A stretch of 16,422 nt of DNA from Acanthamoeba sp. SK_2022b (Eukaryota; Discosea; Longamoebia; Acanthamoebidae), in assembly GCA_027943245.1 (NCBI GenBank), contig JANDJZ010001285.1:1-16422 (forward strand), in the 5' to 3' direction. The translations under genes were made by a program, and so were the position numbers. Below the pieces are notes generated by a model that was not told the DNA's origin, searched no databases, and worked only from the letters and a program-made list of their open reading frames with translations. This document shows positions 1-8,652 of this stretch, in pieces (the stretch's first letter is position 1; each line of letters begins with the position of its first letter).

Positions 1-117
1 CCGCTCTGCAATCAGGTCCAGCGGCACATCCAGCCCCTGTTCGGACAGCAGTTCCCGCGCCGCCTTCAGCAGGGCGGCTCGGTTGTTGGCGGCGTCTTTT
101 CGGATGGGGCGCGACAT
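1..117 (-). CDS. TetR/AcrR-family transcriptional regulator, N-terminal part
   Basis: The first 39 codons of a gene that runs off the left edge. The translation starts MSRPIRKDAANNRAALLKAA and continues RELLSEQGLDVPLDLIAER. This is the usual opening of a TetR-family DNA-binding domain: a basic N-terminus, then a first helix of the type 'R..LL.AA.ELL.E.G', leading into 'I..'. TetR proteins are usually dimeric repressors that lose DNA binding when a small ligand occupies the C-terminal domain. That domain lies outside the window, so ligand and targets are unknown. A short inverted repeat lies 17-30 bases upstream of the start and may be its own operator. Family assignment is fairly safe; specific function is not. 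Confidence 0.75.
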   Translation of the reverse strand, partial: MSRPIRKDAANNRAALLKAARELLSEQGLDVPLDLIAER

Positions 118-133
118 GGTGACGCGCTTAAGT

Positions 134-147
134 GGACATCCGTGTCC
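134..147. promoter_or_regulatory. Inverted repeat upstream of the TetR gene, candidate operator
   Basis: GGACA-TCCG-TGTCC, two perfect 5-base arms around a 4-base spacer, lying 17 bases before the start codon of the TetR-type gene. On the minus strand a weak -35-like TTGCAA lies just upstream of it. TetR regulators commonly bind such palindromes next to their own gene, so autoregulation is a reasonable inference. The arms are short and chance occurrence cannot be excluded. Confidence 0.35.
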
Positions 148-173
148 GTTTTGCAAGGGGCCATTTTGTGGCG

Positions 174-318
174 CTCTCGCTCCCGTTGGGAGAGGGCTTG
201 AGGACACGGCGACGCAGCCGTCGTTCCGGCCCGAAGGGTGAGGGACGACCAGGCCATCTGGTCCGTCAGCAGACCCTCATCCGGCCCTGCGGGCCCCTTC
301 TTCCACCGGGAGAAGGGG
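174..318. repeat. Imperfect-palindrome intergenic repeat element
   Basis: A non-coding stretch made of nested hairpins. A stem CTCCC-gtt-GGGAG lies near 180-192, GGCCC-tgc-GGGCC near 283-295, and an 11-base-pair stem with one G-T wobble spans 294-304 and 308-318 with an ACC loop. The outer ends also echo each other ('ctctcgctcccg' against 'cgggagaagggg'). I associate elements of this design with intergenic regions of Caulobacterales chromosomes, where they resemble REP/MITE-like repeats. The last hairpin directly abuts the GNAT stop codon and could stabilise or end that transcript, although no T-run follows. No protein of its own is credible here. Confidence 0.55.
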
Positions 319-831
319 CTAGGGAAGCGCCTTCTCCAGCACCACGAACGCCAGTTCGGGCCGTGGCGGATCAAGCGGGAAGGGACGTTGCTCCCCGGTG
401 CGGACATAGCCGCGTCGCTCGTACCAGGCGATCAGTTCGGCGCGGCGCTGGATGACGGTCATCTCCATTCGCCGGGCGTTGAAACGGCGGATCGCCTCGG
501 CCTCGGCGGCGGCCAGAAGCTGACGACCGACGCCGCCAGCCTGCAACGCCGGATCAACGGTCAACATGCCCAGATAGCCGAGGTCGTCAGCGGATCGGGC
601 GACCTGCACGCAGCCGATCAGGGTCCCGTCGCGATAGGCCATCAGAATGACCCGTTCGGGATCGGCGATAACCGCGGACAGTTCCTCGATGCTGGTGCGT
701 TCGCCCGAGAGGAAATCCGCCTCGTGCGTCCAGCCCGCCTTGGCGCTGTCGCCGCGATAGGCGCGTTCGATCAGGGGGCGAAGGGCGGCGACATCATCGG
801 CGGTCGCCGCCCGAAAGACGACTGGGCTCAA
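319..831 (-). CDS. GNAT-family N-acetyltransferase
   Basis: A 170-residue protein, normal length for a single GNAT domain. These enzymes transfer an acetyl group from acetyl-CoA to an amine; the substrate cannot be read from the sequence. The acetyl-CoA site is seen at residues 91-106, a 'TVDP..Q..GVG..LL' motif A. The N-terminus has the typical 'FRAATADDVAAL.PLI..AY' pattern, and the C-terminal part contains 'WYERRGYVRTGE', typical motif B. The start is TTG at 831-829, chosen because it overlaps the stop codon of the upstream peptidase gene (TTGA) and because GGAG lies about 10 bases ahead. The overlap suggests translational coupling to that gene. It ends against a hairpin repeat. Confidence 0.85.
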   Translation of the reverse strand: MSPVVFRAATADDVAALRPLIERAYRGDSAKAGWTHEADFLSGERTSIEELSAVIADPERVILMAYRDGTLIGCVQVARSADDLGYLGMLTVDPALQAGGVGRQLLAAAEAEAIRRFNARRMEMTVIQRRAELIAWYERRGYVRTGEQRPFPLDPPRPELAFVVLEKALP

Positions 832-2944
832 CGACGGGCTCTCCGGGCCGGGGTCTGGTTCGTCGCCGTGCCCAGTTCCTGAACCAGATGGTCCATGCCG
901 TACACGTCGCGCAAGGCCGTGGTCACGGCCTGGGTGGTGACGATGACGCTGCGATTGACGTTGCGGTCATAGCCATAGGCGTTGCGCTGGGTCAGGACGG
1001 TGGAGTCGAAGTTGGCGCCGATGATCTCGCCCTTGGCGTTGACGGCGGGCGAACCGGACGAGCCGCCGATGGTGTCGGACGACACCGCCATGTTCATCAC
1101 CGCATTGGGATCGATCCGGTCCTTGGCGGCCAGCAGCTTGGGCGCCACGTTGAACGGCTCGGCGCCCGTGGCGCGGTCCCACAGTCCGGCGAAGGTGGTG
1201 AAGGCGGGAATGCGTTGGCCCGGAACATCTGTGCCTTCGACGCGGCCATAGGTCAGGCGCAGGGTGCCGGTGGCGTCCGGATAGACGGCGTCGCCATAGA
1301 CGGCGAAGCGGGCGGCGGCCAGTTGCTCGGACGCGCGGGCGGTCGGGGCGTCGACCTTGTTGCGCCATTCGGTGCGGACGGCGCGGGCGTCTTCATCGAT
1401 CGACAGCACGTATTTGATCAGCGGATCGTCGGACGCCTGAACGGCGGCCAGCCCGCCTTCCCACAGGGCGCGGCGCACGGCGGGGTCCGCCAGTTTTGTG
1501 CCGGAGACGACGCGAGCCGACAACTGCTCGGGGCTTTCGCGGCCCAGCAGGACGCGGACGTGGGGGCTGTCGACGGTCAGCCATTCGCGGGTCTTGGACA
1601 GCCACCATTCCAGACGGATCTGCTCCAGCTCCGGATAGGTCGGGCGTTCGGCGAACAGGCCGGATTGAGCCGCGGGCAGGCGGCTGTCGGCATATTCGCT
1701 CAGACGCTGGTCCGACGGCTTGGCGCGCTCCTGGGCGCCGCGCACGATGACCCGCGCCCACTGGAACAACTGAGAGCCGCCCGCCACCGAGGTCGTGCCC
1801 ATGCCGGTGCCGCCTTCCAGCAGCGCCATCGGGGCGTACATCTCGCGGGCGACGGGCTGGATCGCCGCCAGCGTGGCCCACGGATCGCCGACCTGTGCCG
1901 ACAGGGCTTCGCTCTCGGCGACCTGACGGTGGAAGGCGGTCTCCTGACCGGCCAGTTGATCCATGAAGGCGGGATCGGTCAGGGCGCGCATCCGGCCCAG
2001 GCCGCGCTTGTAGGTGTTCTCGACGCCGACGATGGGGTCCATGGCGATGAAGGCCTGATCGGCGCCTTCTTCCGAATAGCGGATCAGACGGCCGCGCAGT
2101 TCCGACGCGATCAGCTGGTCCATCGGCAGGACCACGTCGCGGATGGTCATCAGCTGGGCCTGGGTCAGCAGGCGCTGGGTGGCGCCGGGGTTGCCGGTGA
2201 CGAAGACGGGCTCGCCCTCGGTCGGCCTGTTGGGGTTCCAGGCGAAGTGGACAGGCGTCTCGACCGGCTTGTTGTCTTCATACAGGCGGATGAAGGCCGC
2301 ATCGATGGCGAAGCGCGGGAAGGAGAAGTTGTCAGATCACCGCCGAAGGTCGCCGCGCGGTCTTCCGGCGCCCAGGCCAGACGGACGTCGGAGTATTTGC
2401 GGAACTTGTAGAGCTTGAACTGGCCGCCCCGGTACAGGCTGACGACCTGACAGCGGATCTTGGGATCATTGCCGCAGGCCTCGGTTTCGATGCGTCCGGC
2501 CTCGGCCTCGCGCGCCTGGCTGAAGGCCTGTCCGTCCAGGCCTTCGCCTGCCTTGTGCATGCGCGGCGTGACATCGGTGATGTCGGTCAGGACCTCGGCG
2601 GTTGCGCCGGGGCATTTCAGCTCTTCCTCGCGGCTCTTGGGCGTAAAGCCGGTCTCGCCGTACTGAAGCTGGGGCGTGGACAGGTTGGCGACGCAGGTGG
2701 CCACGCAGTGGTTGTTGGTCATCACCAGGCCCTGGCCCGAGACGATCCCCGCCGAACAGCCGCCGAACTTCACCGACGACAGGCGCACCTTGTCCAGCCA
2801 GGCCTGGTCGATGCTGGTTCCCAGCGTCTGATTGGCGCGGGCGATGGGGAAGTTGTCATAGGTCCACATGCCTTCCTCAGCGCGAACGGAGGTGGCGGCG
2901 GCGAAGGCCAGAACCGCGACGGAGGCAATGAGCAGATGACGCAT
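828..2944 (-). CDS. S46-family dipeptidyl-peptidase, copy 1 (one frameshift)
   Basis: A secreted serine exopeptidase of MEROPS family S46 (DPP7/DPP11/DAP BII), which cleaves dipeptides from peptide N-termini in the periplasm. A signal peptide covers residues 1-22, ending SVRA before EEGMW. The catalytic His is 79 (TNNHC). The catalytic Asp lies in 'AID' shortly after the conserved GGDPDNF. The catalytic Ser is in GGSSGSP, about residue 630. The reading frame breaks at about 2334, where one base is missing inside GGDPDNF; the protein continues without loss in the next frame. Allowing for that base it would be about 705 residues, normal for S46. The residue 18 after the Ser, which sets P1 preference, is Ser (codon at 1002-1004). 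AGGAG at 2951-2955 marks the start. It is paralogous to the next gene and overlaps the GNAT start. Confidence 0.88.
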
Positions 2945-2957
2945 GGAGAACTCCTAG

Positions 2958-3008
2958 TTCAGACCCTGGCTAGGAAAAACAGAGTCCAATTCGTCTGAAT
3001 AGTCTGAA
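2958..3008. promoter_or_regulatory. Three TTCAGAC heptamers upstream of S46 copy 1
   Basis: The heptamer TTCAGAC occurs at 2958-2964 on the plus strand and at 2993-2999 and 3002-3008 on the minus strand, all within the leader and promoter region of the first peptidase gene. The two minus-strand copies are spaced 9 bases apart start to start. Closely spaced repeats of this kind can be binding sites for a regulator. No factor can be named and the repeats are short, so this is a weak call. Confidence 0.25.
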
Positions 3009-3067
3009 ATCGGCTGGAAGGACGAGAGGAGCCTAGCAGGGCGATGCGTCAGACGGGGGCGTACTTT

Positions 3068-3207
3068 CCTCCCTCGCGCAGCGATGGGGAGGTGGATCGG
3101 CGGCGAAGCCGACGAGACGGAGGGGGCGCCTCCACGGCTGACGTTTGCGTCGCCCCCTCCACCGCTACGCGGTCCCCCTCCCCATGAAATGGGGAGGGAG
3201 AGGCGGT
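3068..3207. repeat. Second intergenic palindromic repeat, between the S46 genes
   Basis: Together with its flanks this fills the 269-base gap between the two peptidase genes. Both ends carry the same motif in opposite orientation ('cctccctcgcgcagcg.tggggagg' on the left, 'cctccccat' and 'atggggagg' on the right). A perfect hairpin lies at 3177-3197, with 9-base-pair arms CCTCCCCAT and ATGGGGAGG and a GAA loop. Inner segments 'ggcggcgaagccg' and 'ccgctacgcgg' form further small stems. It differs in sequence from the repeat at 174-318 but has the same architecture. It probably acts as a transcript-level structure between the genes and may uncouple their expression. No coding potential is credible. 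Confidence 0.55.
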
Positions 3208-3213
3208 CAGTCT

Positions 3214-5306
3214 TTACCGACGAACGCCCAGTTCGCGCAGCAGGCGCGGCTGGTTGTAAACGTTGCGCAGGGCCTCGGTGATGGCGGCGGTCGAGACCGA
3301 AACCGTGCGGTTCAGCTCGCCGTCATAGCCGAAGCTGCCGCCTAGCGAGTGGATGTTGCCGTCGAAGGCCGCGCCGATGACTTCACCCTTGGCGTTGATC
3401 ACGGGCGAGCCCGAGTTGCCGCCGATGATGTCGTTGGTCGAGACGAAGTCATAGACGGTCGACTTGTTGACCTTGTTCTCGGCCGCCAGCCAGTCGGTTG
3501 CGGCGTTGAACGGCTCGGCGCCGGTGTTGCGCTGATACAGGCCGCCGATCTCGGTGAAGGGCGTCACGGTCACGCCGCGATAGGTCCAGCCCTTGACCTG
3601 ACCATAGGACAGGCGAAGCGAGAAGGTCGCGTCGGGGTACAGGTTGGTGCCGTAAACGGCGAAGCGGGCCTGGGCGATCTTCTCGCCCGCACGGCTGGTC
3701 GGGCCCGAGACAGCGGCCTCCCACTGGGTGCGGATGGCCTGGGCGGCGTTGTCGTTGTCCAGCACGAACTTGATCAGCGGGTCGCCCGATGCGGCCAGTT
3801 GCTCCGGCGTCATGGCCAGGGCCTGGGCGCGGAAGGCCGGGTCGGCCAGGCGCGTGCCGTCGACCAGACGGGCGGCGACCTGTTCGGGGCTTTCCGCGCC
3901 CAGCAGGGCCTTAACCTCGGTGTTGTCGACGGTCAGGTATTCGCGGGTCTTGGACAGCCAGAAGTCGATGAAGATCTTCTCCAGGTCGGTCGAGATCGGG
4001 GTCTCGGTCGCCAGGCGGCGGCCCAGAGACGCGATGTCGGCGTCCGAATAACCGGCGCGGCGCTCCGCCACCGGCTTGGCGCGTTCCTTGGAAGCGCGCA
4101 CGATGGAACGGGCATAGCCGTAAAGCGACGAACGCTGACCCGCGGCCGATTCCAGCTGGCGGTAAGGCAGGAACAGATCGCGCTGGGTGGCGGAGATGCG
4201 CTCCAGATCGGCCCACGGATCGCCGATGCTGGCGGCCAGGGTCGGGTCGGCGGCGACGCGCTGGCGCAGCTCTGTTCTTCGCGACGCTTGGTGGCCATGA
4301 AGGCCGGGTCGGTCAGGGCGCCCTGCTGGCCGTAGAAGACCTTGAAGCTGTTCTCCAGGCCGAACAGCGGATCGACGGTGACGCGCTTGGGTTCTTCGCC
4401 GGTGGTGGCGTATTCGATCAGGCGGCCGCGCAGTTCCGACGACTGGATCAGCGTCAGCGGCATCTGCTGGTCACGCAGCACGTCCAGCTGCGCCATGGTC
4501 AGCAGGCGCGAGGTCGAGCCGGGGTTGCCCGCGACGAAGGTCACGTCGCCTTCCTTGGGCGCATTGGCGTTCCAGGTCAGGTGGTTCGGCGTGGCGACGG
4601 GCTTGCCGTCCTCGTAGATGCGCAGGAAACCGGCATCCAGGGCGTAGCGCGGGAAGTTGAAGTTGTCCGGGTCGCCGCCGAAGAAGGCCGCCTGGAACTC
4701 GGGCGCGAAGACCAGACGCACGTCGTCATACTTGCGGAACTTGTACAGCTTGTATTGGCCGCCGCGGTAGAAGCTGATGACCTGGCAGGTCAGCTTCTGG
4801 TCGTCGCCGCAGGTCTCCTTCTGAATCTTGTCGATCTCGGCGGCGCGGGCCTGGACGAAGGCGGCGCCTTCAAGACCGGCGCCGGCACCGGTGACGCGGG
4901 CGGTCACATCGACGATGTCGGTCAGGATTTCAGCCGTCTGGCCGGGGCATTTCTTTTCGTCTTCACGGGTGGCGGGCATCCAGCCGTTCTTGACGTAGTC
5001 GTTCTGGGCCGTGGACAGGTCCTGCACGCACGACACGACGCAGTGGTGGTTGGTCAGGATCAGGCCTTCGCCCGACACCAGCGAAGCCGAGCAGCCCTGC
5101 AGGCGAACGGCGGCGTTGCGCACGCGGTCCAGCCAGGCCTGGTCGATGTTGGTGCCGTACTTCTGGTTCACCGTCGCGATGGGGAAGTTGTCGAACGTCC
5201 ACATGCCCTCGTCCGCCTTTGCGGGCGAGGCGGGGGCCGACAGGACCGCGGTCGCGGCGCCCAGCGCGGCCAGCGAGGCGGTGAGGCGAAGTGAAGGCAA
5301 GGACAT
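3214..5306 (-). CDS. S46-family dipeptidyl-peptidase, copy 2 (one frameshift)
   Basis: A second secreted S46 serine dipeptidyl-peptidase, clearly paralogous to its neighbour. A signal peptide precedes DEGMWTFDNFP (cleavage likely after residue 31). The triad is His88 (TNHHC), Asp224 (YALD) and Ser at about 632 (GGNSGSP). Asn215, thought to hold the substrate amino group in the family, is present, while the Trp that usually follows is Phe216 here. The residue 18 after the Ser is Gly (codon at 3358-3360), as in DPP7-type enzymes with hydrophobic P1 preference. One base is missing near 4274, at 'RREE' before an alanine codon; the protein continues in the next frame. Allowing for it, length is about 697 residues. 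A GGGAG-type ribosome site lies near 5316-5321. A promoter candidate lies at 5358-5386. Confidence 0.9.
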
Positions 5307-5328
5307 GATGGATAGTCTCCCGGGGGGC

Positions 5329-5386
5329 GGGACGTTTTTGTCCCATGTGTTATTCTGTAACTAGCGCCATAAAGGGGGCGACGCAA
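5329..5386 (-). promoter_or_regulatory. Promoter candidate and leader hairpin for S46 copy 2
   Basis: On the minus strand, TTGCGT (5381-5386) and TAGTTA (5358-5363) are separated by exactly 17 bases, a sigma-70-like arrangement. Transcription would start near 5350, giving a leader of about 45 bases. That leader includes the inverted repeat GGGAC-(6)-GTCCC at 5329-5344. The 216-base gap 5307-5522 also has to serve the divergent ABC exporter. On the plus strand only a weak TTGGCC at 5464 with CAGATA 17 bases later was seen. Confidence 0.45.
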
Positions 5387-5522
5387 AGCGACCTGTGCCG
5401 CCTTAATCGCACGTTTTACGCGAAGCAACGGCGCGGCGCCCCAAACCCTTACCCCGATTTAACTTGGCCACAGGGTGGCGCGCCGTCAGATAGACGGACG
5501 TACCAGGGGTTTATCGACGAAC

Positions 5523-6696
5523 ATGTCGCTTGCGCTTTCAACGCTGCTTTTCGAGTGGCGCCGCTATATGGCGGCGGTCATGGGCGCTGGCCCTGTCAGC
5601 CTGCTGGGGTCTGGCCATGACCGGTGTCTTCATCGGCATCGGCAAGGGCTTCACCGCGACCATCGAGCGCTCGGGCGCAGACATCTTCATCCTGCAGCCG
5701 GGCGCCAAAAGTATCATGAACGGACCGTCGGGCGTGCCGCGCCGGTTCATTCCGTTGGCCTATAACCACCCTGAAGTGACCGAGGTCATGCCGCTGGACG
5801 GGGCAGGCGGTTCTTTCCAGAACATCAAGAACGTCGATCCGACCAAGAGCCAGGCGGACAACGCCAGCCAGGGCGCGCCGCGTCAGAAATGGGTCCAGAC
5901 CAGCATCATCGACACCCGTCCCGGTTCGGTGACGATTCCGACCGACTATTCACAGGAACTGGTCGATGCCCTGCGTCAGCCCTACACCGTCGCGGTGGAC
6001 GAGACGGCCCTGAATACGCTGGGGGTCAAGCTGGGCGACAAGGCCTTGTACAACGGTCAGACGGTGACCGTCGTGGGCGTGACGCGCGGCTATCCCAACA
6101 TGATGCAGCCGGGCGTGGTCATGTCGCGCGACACCCTGCGGATGCTGGGCCAGGCCGACACCGGCCCGCGCGTCGGCCCTCTGATGATCAAGCTGCGCGA
6201 TCCCGCCCGCGCCCAGGTCGTCGTCGATCAGCTGAATGAAATGGGCAAGGGACAGTGGAAGGCCTGGACCAAGCAGCAACTGGCTGACGCCAACGCGGGC
6301 GCCATGTTCGAAGAAGGCATTCTGGTCATCATCATCGGCGGCTGCGTGGTGCTGGGCGTCATCATCGGCGTGGCCATCACTTGGCAGACCCTGCGCGGCG
6401 CGATCATGGCCAACATCAAGGAGTTCGCCTCTCTTCGCGCCCTGGGCGTCGGCATGGGCAGTCTGCGTCGCATCGTGGTCGAGCTCAGCTTCTGGGTCGG
6501 CGTGGTCGGCGTCGCCGCCGCCATCTTCCTGACCTGGCTGGTTTCGCTGCTGGCCACGATGGGGGCGGTCATCATCTCCTTGCCGTTATGGCTGCTGGTC
6601 GTGGTTGGGGCGGGGTTGATCGCCATCGCCATGGCGTCGGGCCTGCTGTCGCTGGGCATTCTCAAGAACAGCCAACCGGCGGACCTGCTGCGATGA
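5523..6696 (+). CDS. ABC exporter permease, DevC/MacB-like (one frameshift near the start)
   Basis: The inner-membrane permease of a three-part exporter. The best start is ATG 5523, giving MSLALSTLLFEWRRYMAAVM and then a hydrophobic helix. That helix continues in the next frame as 'ALALS..W.LAMTGVFIGIGKGF', because one extra G is present near 5582-5584. Allowing for it, the protein has about 390 residues. The order is one N-terminal membrane helix, a large periplasmic domain (about residues 40-250), then three C-terminal helices, beginning 'GILVIIIGGCVVLGVIIGVA'. This FtsX/MacB topology matches DevC-family permeases. Its stop codon overlaps the ATPase start (ATGA), so the two are translationally coupled. 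The cargo is unknown; DevC homologues export glycolipids in cyanobacteria, which need not apply here. Confidence 0.85.
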
Positions 6697-7448
6697 ATAT
6701 TCACACGAAAGTCCACGGCAAGCACGGCGACTTCGCCATCGAAGCCAACGGCGTGGTCAAGCGCTTCAAGTCCGGCAAGTCCTGGGTCGAGGTGCTGAAA
6801 GGCGTCGATTTCGATGCGCGGCACGGCGACCTGACCATGGTCATGGGGCCGTCGGGGTCGGGCAAATCGACCCTGATCGCCGCCCTGTCCGGTCTGCTGA
6901 AGCCCGAAGAGGGGCGCGTCGACATTCTGGACGTCGATGACCTGTGGCGCCTGTCCACCGGGCGGATCGACAAGTTCCGGCTGGATAACTGCGGCTTCAT
7001 CTTCCAGGGATTCAACCTGTTTCCGGCCCTGACCGCGCTGCAGCAGGTCGAGACGGTGCTGAAGTTCCAGGGGCTGACGTCCGGTCAGGCGAAGAAGCGG
7101 GCCACGATCGCCCTGGAGGAAGTGGGTTTGGGCCACCGCCTGCACCTGCGCCCCGCGGCCCTGTCGGGTGGTGAGAAGCAGCGCGTCGCCATCGCCCGCG
7201 CCCTGGCCAAGGATCCCAAGATCCTGTTCGCCGATGAACCGACCTCGGCCCTGGACGGCGAGAACGGTCAGGTGGTGATCAAGCTGCTGCGCCGCGCCGC
7301 CACCGAACACGGCGCCGCCGTCATCTGCGTGACCCACGACCCGCGCTTGGAGGCCTGGGCTGACCGGGTCATCCACATCGAGGACGGCAAGATCCTTGAT
7401 GACCAACGCCGCATTCCCGATCCGAACGCCATCCTGGCGTCCCACTGA
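6693..7448 (+). CDS. ABC exporter ATP-binding protein, DevA/MacB-type
   Basis: A 251-residue cytoplasmic ATPase that powers the neighbouring permease. All motifs are intact: Walker A GPSGSGKS at 52-59, Q-loop Gln105, signature LSGGE at 157-161, Walker B ILFADEP at 177-183 with D-loop SALD, and H-loop His215. The family is the LolD/MacB/DevA group. The start is the ATG at 6693, which overlaps the permease stop by four bases. A longer upstream in-frame extension would lie wholly inside the permease gene and is not credible. Substrate specificity normally comes from the permease and adaptor, so nothing more can be said about cargo from this gene. Confidence 0.95.
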   Translation: MNIHTKVHGKHGDFAIEANGVVKRFKSGKSWVEVLKGVDFDARHGDLTMVMGPSGSGKSTLIAALSGLLKPEEGRVDILDVDDLWRLSTGRIDKFRLDNCGFIFQGFNLFPALTALQQVETVLKFQGLTSGQAKKRATIALEEVGLGHRLHLRPAALSGGEKQRVAIARALAKDPKILFADEPTSALDGENGQVVIKLLRRAATEHGAAVICVTHDPRLEAWADRVIHIEDGKILDDQRRIPDPNAILASH

Positions 7449-7483
7449 ACAACACGACTGAACCCCTTAGGACGAAACGCCCA

Positions 7484-8488
7484 ATGCCCGGCTTCCTGAA
7501 GAAAAAACGCACATGGTTCGGCCTGCTGCTGGTGATCGTGCTGGGGGTCGGCTTCATGCTGTTCCAGTCCGCCGCCAAGACCAAGAAGGAAGAGCAGGCC
7601 AAGGCCGCCGCCACCAAGGTCGAAAGCCCCTACGCCGCCATCGCCAACGGCAAGGTGGACGTCGAGGGCGGCATCATCCAGATCGCAGCCCGTCGTGGCG
7701 GCATCGTCCGTGAGGTGCTGGTCCAGGAAGGCGAGCGCGTCACCGCAGGCCAGATCCTGGCCCGCCAGGAAGACGATGAACCGCGTCTGGCCGTGCAGAG
7801 CGCCGCCGCCGCCGTGGCCCAGGCCGAAAGCCAGTTGAACCAGATCCGCGTCGACATCCGCACCGCCCAGCGCGAGCAGGAGCGTCTGCAGCGTCTGGCC
7901 GCCACCAACTTCGTCGCCGCCCAGCGTGTCGATCAGGCGGCGGACGCCGTGGCCACGGCCCAGGCTCGCATGGGTTCGCAGGTGGCGGCGGTCCAGACGG
8001 CGCGCGCCCAACTGGATCAGGCCCGCTATAATCAGGAACTGACGGTCATCCGCGCGCCCAGCGCCGGCCGGATCGTTCGCCGCTACGCCAACCCCGGCGC
8101 CGGCGCCTCGACCCTGAACGTCTCGACCATGTTCGACCTGGAGCCCGACGCGCCGCGCATCGTCCGCGCCGAAGTGGTCGAAAGCGACCTGCCGAACCTG
8201 ACCGACGGTCAGGCGGTCGAGATCAGCCCCGAAGGCGATTCCAGCAAGATCTACATCGGCACGGTGCTGCGCCGCGCGGCGGTGTTCGGCGCCCGCAAGC
8301 TGGCCTCGGACGATCCTTCGCAACGCACCGACGAGCGCGTGGTCGAGGTCGTGGCCTCGGCTGGCGATGCGCCGCTGCTGATCGGTCAGCGGGTTCTGGT
8401 CAAGTTCATGAAGCCCGGCGAGACGGCGGGCGCCAAGCGCCAGGCGACGACCGGCGTCGGCCCGGCCCAGGCGATGCGTTCGCAATAA
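7484..8488 (+). CDS. Membrane-fusion (HlyD/DevB-like) adaptor of the ABC exporter
   Basis: A 334-residue periplasmic adaptor linking the inner-membrane ABC complex to an outer-membrane channel. An N-terminal anchor helix spans residues 11-27 after a KKKR stop. Two lipoyl-like half-motifs flank a coiled-coil hairpin: 'GGIIQIAARRGGIVREVLV..GERV..GQ' at about 62-95 and 'LTVIRAPSAGRIVRR' at about 187-200. The hairpin between (about 101-185) is rich in Ala, Gln, Arg and Glu. A beta-barrel domain follows. It sits 35 bases after the ATPase gene, with TAGGAC as a modest ribosome site, and ends before a strong terminator, so it closes the operon. No TolC-like gene is nearby, so a channel encoded elsewhere is probably shared. 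Confidence 0.9.
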   Translation: MPGFLKKKRTWFGLLLVIVLGVGFMLFQSAAKTKKEEQAKAAATKVESPYAAIANGKVDVEGGIIQIAARRGGIVREVLVQEGERVTAGQILARQEDDEPRLAVQSAAAAVAQAESQLNQIRVDIRTAQREQERLQRLAATNFVAAQRVDQAADAVATAQARMGSQVAAVQTARAQLDQARYNQELTVIRAPSAGRIVRRYANPGAGASTLNVSTMFDLEPDAPRIVRAEVVESDLPNLTDGQAVEISPEGDSSKIYIGTVLRRAAVFGARKLASDDPSQRTDERVVEVVASAGDAPLLIGQRVLVKFMKPGETAGAKRQATTGVGPAQAMRSQ

Positions 8489-8516
8489 GCCGGGTCTGAC
8501 GACCTGAAGACAGAAG

Positions 8517-8552
8517 AGGCGGACGGGCGCGATCCCGACCGCCTTTTCTTTT
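8517..8552 (+). terminator. Rho-independent terminator of the ABC exporter operon
   Basis: A GC-rich hairpin with arms AGGCGGACGGG and CCCGACCGCCT (one A-A mismatch) around the loop CGCGAT, followed by TTTCTTTT. It lies 28 bases after the adaptor stop codon. The remainder of the gap up to 8652 holds only a weak promoter candidate for the MFS gene (TTGACC at 8574-8579). Confidence 0.85.
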
Positions 8553-8652
8553 GCCCTGTGAGGCCGGGGATCATTGACCTGTGAGTTTTACGCACATAGC
8601 GCAGGCCTGAAACTCGATTTCCGCGCGGCGCGACCTGCGGCATCCCCGCGCG

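Noticed and set aside
174..318. Insertion sequence or transposon remnant
   Set aside because: No transposase coding, no target-site duplication visible; only hairpin-forming repeat sequence.
888..2411. A 507-codon open frame on the plus strand opposite S46 copy 1
   Set aside because: Low-complexity Gly/Ala/Val/Asp composition typical of an antisense frame in GC-rich DNA; the other strand encodes a clear S46 peptidase.
2334..4275. Programmed frameshifting in the S46 genes
   Set aside because: No slippery heptamer at either break, the breaks lie at different places in the two paralogues, and each is explained by one missing base.
3349..4335. A 328-codon plus-strand frame opposite S46 copy 2
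   Set aside because: Antisense shadow with the same repetitive composition as the one opposite copy 1.
6228..7445. A 405-codon minus-strand frame opposite the ABC ATPase
   Set aside because: Shadow of the ATPase and permease genes, which have intact motifs on the plus strand.
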